DNA of 64,000 nucleotides. It comes from Bradyrhizobium sp. SK17. Lineage in GTDB: Bacteria > Pseudomonadota > Alphaproteobacteria > Rhizobiales > Xanthobacteraceae. The stretch lies in NCBI RefSeq assembly GCF_002831585.1, contig NZ_CP025113.1, forward strand, positions 7,517,001 to 7,581,000, read 5' to 3'. The notes below the pieces were generated by a model that had not been told where the DNA came from, made no database searches, and was given only the letters and a program-made list of their open reading frames with translations. Shown here piece after piece: positions 60,425-64,000 of this stretch (positions are counted from its first letter, which is position 1; each line of letters opens with the position of its first letter). The translations under genes and the position numbers were made by a program.

Positions 60425-61723
60425 ATGATCGAGCCGATCATGTACGCGGCGATCGGTTTCCTGATCTCGATGCTGTGCGGCCTGATGATCCTGCCGCTGG
60501 TGCACAACCGCGCGGTACGGCTGACCACGCGGCGGATGGAAGCGGCCACGCCGTTGTCGATGGCCGAGATCCAGGCCGACAAGGACCAGCTCCGCGCCGA
60601 GTTCGCGATGTCGGCCCGCCGGCTCGAAATGAGCGTCGACCAGCTCAAGAGCAAGACCACGAGCCAGCTCGCCGAGCTCGGCAAGAAGACCGATGCGATC
60701 AACCGCATGAAGATCGAGCTCGGCGAGAAGAACGCCGCGATCTTCGCGCTGGAGGCACGCGAGAAGGCGATGAAGGAGCAGCTTCACGCCACCGAGGAGG
60801 AGTTCACTGCCAAGACCGAGCTGCTGCGCAACGCCGAGCAGGCGCTGACCGACAAGCAGAGCGAGCTCGGCAAGATCAACGCAGCACTCAACGACCGCTC
60901 GATGACCGCCGACAGCCGCCAGATCGAACTGGTCGCGGTGCGGACCCAAGTCGAGGAGTTGAAGACCCGGGTCGGCGACGCTGCCAAGGAGTTCGCGGCG
61001 ACCGAAGCCCGCCTCACCCACGAGCGCAACCAGTCGGAAACCGCGACGCGCGATCTCACCGACGCGCGCGGCCGGGTCGAGAATCTGAGCCAGCGCGTCA
61101 CCGATCTCGACCGCCAGCTAATCGCCCAGGTCAAGGAAGCCGAGATGCTCGGCAACCGCGTCACCGACCTCGAGACGCGGCTTGCGACCCAGGGCAAGCT
61201 GCTGGCCGAGCGCGAGTTCGAGAACGGCGAGCTCAAGCAGGCCAACGCCGTCGCCGAGCGCACGGTGCAGGAGCTGCGCGAGGAGATCGCCGCGGCGGGT
61301 GGCGGCAAATCGTCCGTGCTCGAGAAGCTGCGCCAGGAGAAGGCGGCCGTCGAGGAGCAACTGCACGTCGCCCGCGACGAACGCGGCAAGCTGCAACGCG
61401 ACATCAACGCGATCCAGCAGCAGGCCGAGAGCTCCTGGGCGACCGAGCGCATGGAGAACGCGCTGCTGCGCGAGCGCATCAATGACATCGCCGCCGAGGT
61501 GGCCAAGCTCGCGATCCAGCTCGAGGGCCCGAATTCGGCGATCGAGGCCATGCTGGCGGCCGAGCCGGCCGTGCCACCGAAGGCCGCCGCCAAGCCCGCG
61601 GGCAGCACCGCAAACGGCGCCGCCTCGCCGGGCAGCGGGATGCCGGAATCCGGCGGGACGCTGGCCGAACGCATCCGGGCGCTGCAATCGCATGCCTCCC
61701 GCGCCCGTCAGCAGGGCGCTTGA
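60425..61723 (+). CDS. Membrane-anchored coiled-coil protein
   Basis: 432 aa. One N-terminal transmembrane helix (MYAAIGFLISMLCGLMILPLV, residues 6-26) is followed by about 330 residues of nearly continuous heptad repeats (LRAEFAMSARRLEMSVDQLKSK ... LRQEKAAVEEQLHVARDERGKLQRDINAIQQQ), then a Pro/Ala/Gly-rich tail and a short final helix (LAERIRALQSHASRARQQ). The topology recalls RmuC-like or polarity/division scaffold proteins, but no catalytic or known binding motif is visible. Standing alone before the tRNA, it may be a structural envelope or cell-pole factor. Confidence 0.75.
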   Translation: MIEPIMYAAIGFLISMLCGLMILPLVHNRAVRLTTRRMEAATPLSMAEIQADKDQLRAEFAMSARRLEMSVDQLKSKTTSQLAELGKKTDAINRMKIELGEKNAAIFALEAREKAMKEQLHATEEEFTAKTELLRNAEQALTDKQSELGKINAALNDRSMTADSRQIELVAVRTQVEELKTRVGDAAKEFAATEARLTHERNQSETATRDLTDARGRVENLSQRVTDLDRQLIAQVKEAEMLGNRVTDLETRLATQGKLLAEREFENGELKQANAVAERTVQELREEIAAAGGGKSSVLEKLRQEKAAVEEQLHVARDERGKLQRDINAIQQQAESSWATERMENALLRERINDIAAEVAKLAIQLEGPNSAIEAMLAAEPAVPPKAAAKPAGSTANGAASPGSGMPESGGTLAERIRALQSHASRARQQGA

Positions 61724-61862
61724 TCTTCCGAGGGGTTCGATTCCTGATTCCTGAAGGTCGTGGCTTGACACCCCTACCCGGCACTTCGTAAATCGCACGC
61801 TCTGACGAAGCGCCGCTATCGACCGGCCGCCAACCAGCGGCCTTTGGCACGTCAGACGTCCC

Positions 61863-61937
61863 GGACGCATAGCTCAGCGGGAGAGCGTTCCCTTCACACG
61901 GGAGAGGTCCAAGGTTCGATCCCTTGTGCGTCCACCA
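61863..61937 (+). tRNA. tRNA-Val (anticodon CAC)
   Basis: Full cloverleaf: acceptor GGACGCA/TGCGTCC, D stem GCTC/GAGC, anticodon stem closing the loop TTCACAC with anticodon CAC, T arm CAAGG-TTCGATC-CCTTG, discriminator A, and encoded CCA at 61935-61937. Reads GUG codons. No integrated element is seen at its 3' end. Confidence 0.97.
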
Positions 61938-62131
61938 TTTCCCTTCCCGACCGCCAACCCGACCATAGCCGCCAGAGCCAGCTCAACGCCGTCTGCGTAC
62001 CGCTCTGCCGCAGCGCAGCAATATGACAGCGAGGTTCCGGCCAGCCGGTTCCTCCACGGAGTCCTACGGGGTTTTGTTTGCAGGCTTCCTCGGCTACCTT
62101 CCCGGAACTCGCGGAGGCCGGGGACGTCTCG

Positions 62132-62503
62132 ATGCGCAAGAGCAATGACTACATTCTGAAGCTGCGGCCTTGGTCGTTGTCGACGTTCGTCGTCGCCCTG
62201 CTTGCCGTGGTGCTGGCCACCGCGACGCAGGAGATGTTCGCGAGTTTCGGCATGCAGTTCTATTTCGCGGGCTTCGTGCCGGCGATTCTGATCGCCGGCC
62301 TGATGGGCGGCGCTCCGGCCGGCGCGTTTGCGACGATCATCACGGTGCCGATCGTCTGGTGGGTGTTCATGCCGCCTTATTTCGAATTCGCCTGGCCAAC
62401 AGCCGACGATTACGACAGCATCGCGATGTTCCTGCTGTCGAGCGCGCTGCTGGTCAGCTTCTCGCAGCTCTACCGCGAAGCGCTGGTGATCCTGCGCAAG
62501 TAG
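62132..62503 (+). CDS. DUF4118 membrane protein
   Basis: 123 aa with three to four hydrophobic helices: STFVVALLAVVLATATQEMF, FYFAGFVPAILIAGLMGG, GAFATIITVPIVWWVFMPP and SIAMFLLSSALLVSFSQL. This matches the DUF4118 module that is usually the N-terminal part of sensor kinases such as KdpD. Here it is stand-alone with no kinase domain, so it may be a remnant sensor or a small scaffold. Start ATG 62132 has only a distant GGAGG, so a start at 62078 is possible. Confidence 0.75.
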   Translation: MRKSNDYILKLRPWSLSTFVVALLAVVLATATQEMFASFGMQFYFAGFVPAILIAGLMGGAPAGAFATIITVPIVWWVFMPPYFEFAWPTADDYDSIAMFLLSSALLVSFSQLYREALVILRK

Positions 62504-62570
62504 GCGCGCGGCTTAGGCCGTTCCCGCTCGCCTGCGACGGCGAGCCGGTTGCTTGCACCGATGGCCCGCC

Positions 62571-62711
62571 TCAGATCCCGAACATCCAGACCGCGACGAT
62601 GGTGGCCAATGTCGCCAGGCCGCTGATGGTCCAGCCTACCGCGTATAAGGTGTCGTCGGGGGCCGTGTCGAGTATCGTGCCGGTGGTTTCCGTCATTGAT
62701 CGCCAGCGCAT
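62571..62711 (-). CDS. 46 aa single-TM stress microprotein
   Basis: MRWRSMTETTGTILDTAPDD followed by LYAVGWTISGLATLATIVAVWMFGI: a cytosolic N-terminus and one C-terminal membrane helix. ATG 62711 has GGAGG at exactly six bases, better than the inner ATG 62696. An EcfG-type promoter (62746-62770, - strand) gives a short leader. Function unknown; probably a general-stress membrane microprotein. Confidence 0.65.
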   Translation of the reverse strand: MRWRSMTETTGTILDTAPDDTLYAVGWTISGLATLATIVAVWMFGI

Positions 62712-62745
62712 GCCGCGCCTCCTCGAAACTCCTGCCCAGCGACAT

Positions 62746-62770
62746 AACGCGGCTCCCGGTTCCCGGTTCC
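62746..62770 (-). promoter_or_regulatory. EcfG promoter (leftward)
   Basis: On the - strand, GGAAC (62770-62766), a 16-base spacer, then CGTT (62749-62746). It drives the 46 aa gene, whose ATG lies 35 bases downstream. Confidence 0.65.
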
Positions 62771-62827
62771 GTCGCTTCGACGCTGGCGCCGATCACGAGC
62801 CATTCACGGACTGCTGATCCCTGCCGC

Positions 62828-62852
62828 GGAACCTGCGACATTCTGTCCCGTT
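62828..62852 (+). promoter_or_regulatory. EcfG promoter (rightward)
   Basis: GGAAC (62828-62832), a 16-base spacer, then CGTT (62849-62852). The ATG of the 75 aa gene is 37 bases downstream, with GGGAGA in between. Confidence 0.7.
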
Positions 62853-62888
62853 GAGGGGCGTTTGAAACCAACTTGGGAGAACAATCCG

Positions 62889-63116
62889 ATGCGAACCCTG
62901 ATCCTCGCCGCCACCGCGCTCGCCTTCGTATCAACCGCAGCACTCGCACAGGACAAGGCGGGCGGCAGCCCGGCCCCCGCAGCGCAGAGCGGCGACACGG
63001 CAACCAAGGGCGAGGCGACCAAGATGGCGCCGAAGAAGAAGGCCAAGAAGTCCGCGAAGAAATCGAGCGCCAAATCCGGCGCCGCGACGACCGGGGACGA
63101 TGCGGCCAAGCAATAG
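62889..63116 (+). CDS. Small secreted Lys/Ala-rich protein
   Basis: 75 aa. A signal peptide MRTLILAATALAFVSTAALAQ precedes a low-complexity, strongly basic mature part (APKKKAKKSAKKSSAKSG) ending TTGDDAAKQ. The composition resembles histone H1-like or DNA/LPS-binding tails, but the export signal places it in the periplasm. GGGAGA is eight bases before ATG 62889. An EcfG-type promoter lies upstream and a strong terminator follows, so it is a monocistronic stress gene. Confidence 0.8.
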   Translation: MRTLILAATALAFVSTAALAQDKAGGSPAPAAQSGDTATKGEATKMAPKKKAKKSAKKSSAKSGAATTGDDAAKQ

Positions 63117-63146
63117 ACAGAAACAGTCGCAGCAAGCGATCACGGA

Positions 63147-63174
63147 AAAGGCCGCCCGCGGGCGGCCTTTTTTG
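63147..63174 (+). terminator. Rho-independent terminator
   Basis: AAAAGGCCGCCC (63147-63158) pairs with GGGCGGCCTTTT (63161-63172), followed by TT. The rest of the 308-base gap to 63424 shows no gene or other signal. Confidence 0.88.
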
Positions 63175-63424
63175 CTGTCTGCGGTGGGATGCTGTCCCCG
63201 CCCCGTCCCGTCGCAATCCGCTGCGCCGATCATCGAGGCCGGTGAATTCGAGTGCGGAGGGGGAGCGAAATAGTTGCGAAACCGGCAATCGGCACCGCCA
63301 TCGGATCGTTCTGAAATAGACCACCAGCCTCAGAAATTGCTCCACCTGCCGCGCCTCAGTTCTGCCGCGAGTTCGCAGATGGCGCATGATCCAAACGGGC
63401 TATCACCACAGCGCGGAGAAAGAT

Positions 63425-63973
63425 TCATCGATCGGCATCGTGCTGAACGCCGTTGTCGCGCTCGCCAGCCAGCCCGCTCTCTCGCAGCCGCTGCGCAAAC
63501 CAGCGCGATGCGGCGCTGTCGATGGCGCCGCCGGCATAAACCTCGGAAGCGCTCACTCCGCTCCGCCCCACGATCACCAGCACGCCGATCGCGTAGGCGA
63601 ACCAGACGTTCGGATCGGTCAGCGCCTGCAACTTGCGCTGATCGTGCTCGAGCGGCTGGTGGTTGCTGTCCTTGCGCAGCTCGATCGCCAGCAGATTGTT
63701 CGGGATGTCGCGCTGATGCACGACGATATCGGGATAGATCGACTTGCCGAGATGGTCATCGGTCGAGCTGCCCGAGCCGCGCGGCAGCCGCAGCGTGCGC
63801 TCGCCGAGCCGATCGTAGTTGCAGTCGACCTGCCAGCCGGCGAACTGCCGCTCGACATAGACCGCGAGCCGGTGCGTCAGCGTGCGCTCGCCGAGATCGC
63901 GCTCCAGCAGGAGCGTTTCCTGCGCATAGAATTCCTCTACGGCGGCGATCACCTTGTTCAGCTCGGTCTGCAT
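63425..63973 (-). CDS. PD-(D/E)xK-like hypothetical protein
   Basis: 182 aa. The segment LTHRLAVYVERQFAGWQVDCNYDR ... IYPDIVVHQRDIPNNLLAIELRKDSN has the layout of the restriction-endonuclease-like fold: an N-terminal helix with Glu/His, then P-D...(about 15)...E-L-R-K as the metal-binding D and E-x-K/R. Nuclease activity is not proven because Arg replaces the usual Lys (a Lys follows). ATG 63973 opens MQTELNKVIAAVEEFY. A stand-alone gene with no methylase or Cas partner in view; the DNA to its right is only 27 bases. Confidence 0.6.
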   Translation of the reverse strand: MQTELNKVIAAVEEFYAQETLLLERDLGERTLTHRLAVYVERQFAGWQVDCNYDRLGERTLRLPRGSGSSTDDHLGKSIYPDIVVHQRDIPNNLLAIELRKDSNHQPLEHDQRKLQALTDPNVWFAYAIGVLVIVGRSGVSASEVYAGGAIDSAASRWFAQRLRESGLAGERDNGVQHDADR

Positions 63974-64000
63974 TGACGCCTCCGACTGGACTGGACCGCC

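Noticed and set aside
61863..62131. Integrated element at tRNA-Val
   Set aside because: No integrase and no second copy of the tRNA 3' end downstream.
1..64000. CRISPR arrays, rRNA operons, riboswitches, prophage
   Set aside because: No regularly spaced repeats, rRNA-like sequence, recognisable aptamer cores or phage structural genes were seen when reading both strands.

Overview
The window is chromosomal DNA from an alphaproteobacterium, most likely Bradyrhizobium or a close relative in the Nitrobacteraceae. The evidence is high GC with matching third-position bias, CtrA and ChpT cell-cycle proteins, a rhizobial-type porin, EipA (DUF1134), three promoters matching the alphaproteobacterial EcfG general-stress consensus, and dispersed palindromes of the kind common in rhizobial genomes. 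No rRNA, CRISPR array, phage or symbiosis genes were seen. One tRNA-Val(CAC) is present.

Layout. 1-4.0 kb is an accessory strip: an IS30-type transposase cut by the window edge, a structured repeat, a NIPSNAP/thioesterase pair, and small hypothetical genes among at least five decayed copies of one short palindrome. 4.0-10.2 kb is a leftward molybdenum hydroxylase operon (2Fe-2S, FAD and Mo subunits) followed by a class C beta-lactamase-fold hydrolase, with a divergent TetR gene. 10.2-16.6 kb holds a hypothetical pair, a cupin gene, and a flavin monooxygenase / serine hydrolase / MFS cluster. 15.9-20.1 kb is an amino-acid or amine catabolic block: FadR-type regulator, D-amino acid dehydrogenase, omega-aminotransferase, and a divergent XRE-cupin regulator. 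20.1-25.0 kb is a microaerobic island: an FNR-type regulator with Fe-S cysteines, a CydP-like small gene, cydA, cydB, cydX, ybgE, and four FNR/FixK-like boxes. 25-34.5 kb mixes a caspase-like/Sel1 protein, DUF4864, an atypical alpha/beta hydrolase, two MarR regulators, a large porin, an MFS carrier and small proteins.

34.7-45.6 kb carries flhA, a probable EcfG-dependent small protein, LysR and MarR regulatory pairs, an ECF sigma/anti-sigma pair, fliJ-fliI and, divergently, the master regulator ctrA behind a promoter with six GANTC (CcrM) sites. 45.6-51.2 kb holds a sedolisin protease / cytochrome c cluster and a DUF350 / YgiB-like / glutathionylspermidine-synthase-like cluster. 51.4-58.1 kb is a complete leftward chemotaxis operon headed by chpT: chpT-cheA-cheW-cheY-cheB-cheR. 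The CheA carries two CheW-like domains and a terminal receiver. 58.2-64 kb contains a frameshifted CysQ-like gene, a YHS protein, eipA, a membrane-anchored coiled-coil protein, the tRNA, small stress proteins behind divergent EcfG-type promoters, and a PD-(D/E)xK-like protein.

The main connected themes are the CtrA-ChpT cell cycle circuit with its flagellar, chemotaxis and envelope outputs, FNR control of cytochrome bd, and EcfG control of tiny envelope proteins. Most large ORFs antisense to these genes are artefacts of GC-rich codon structure.
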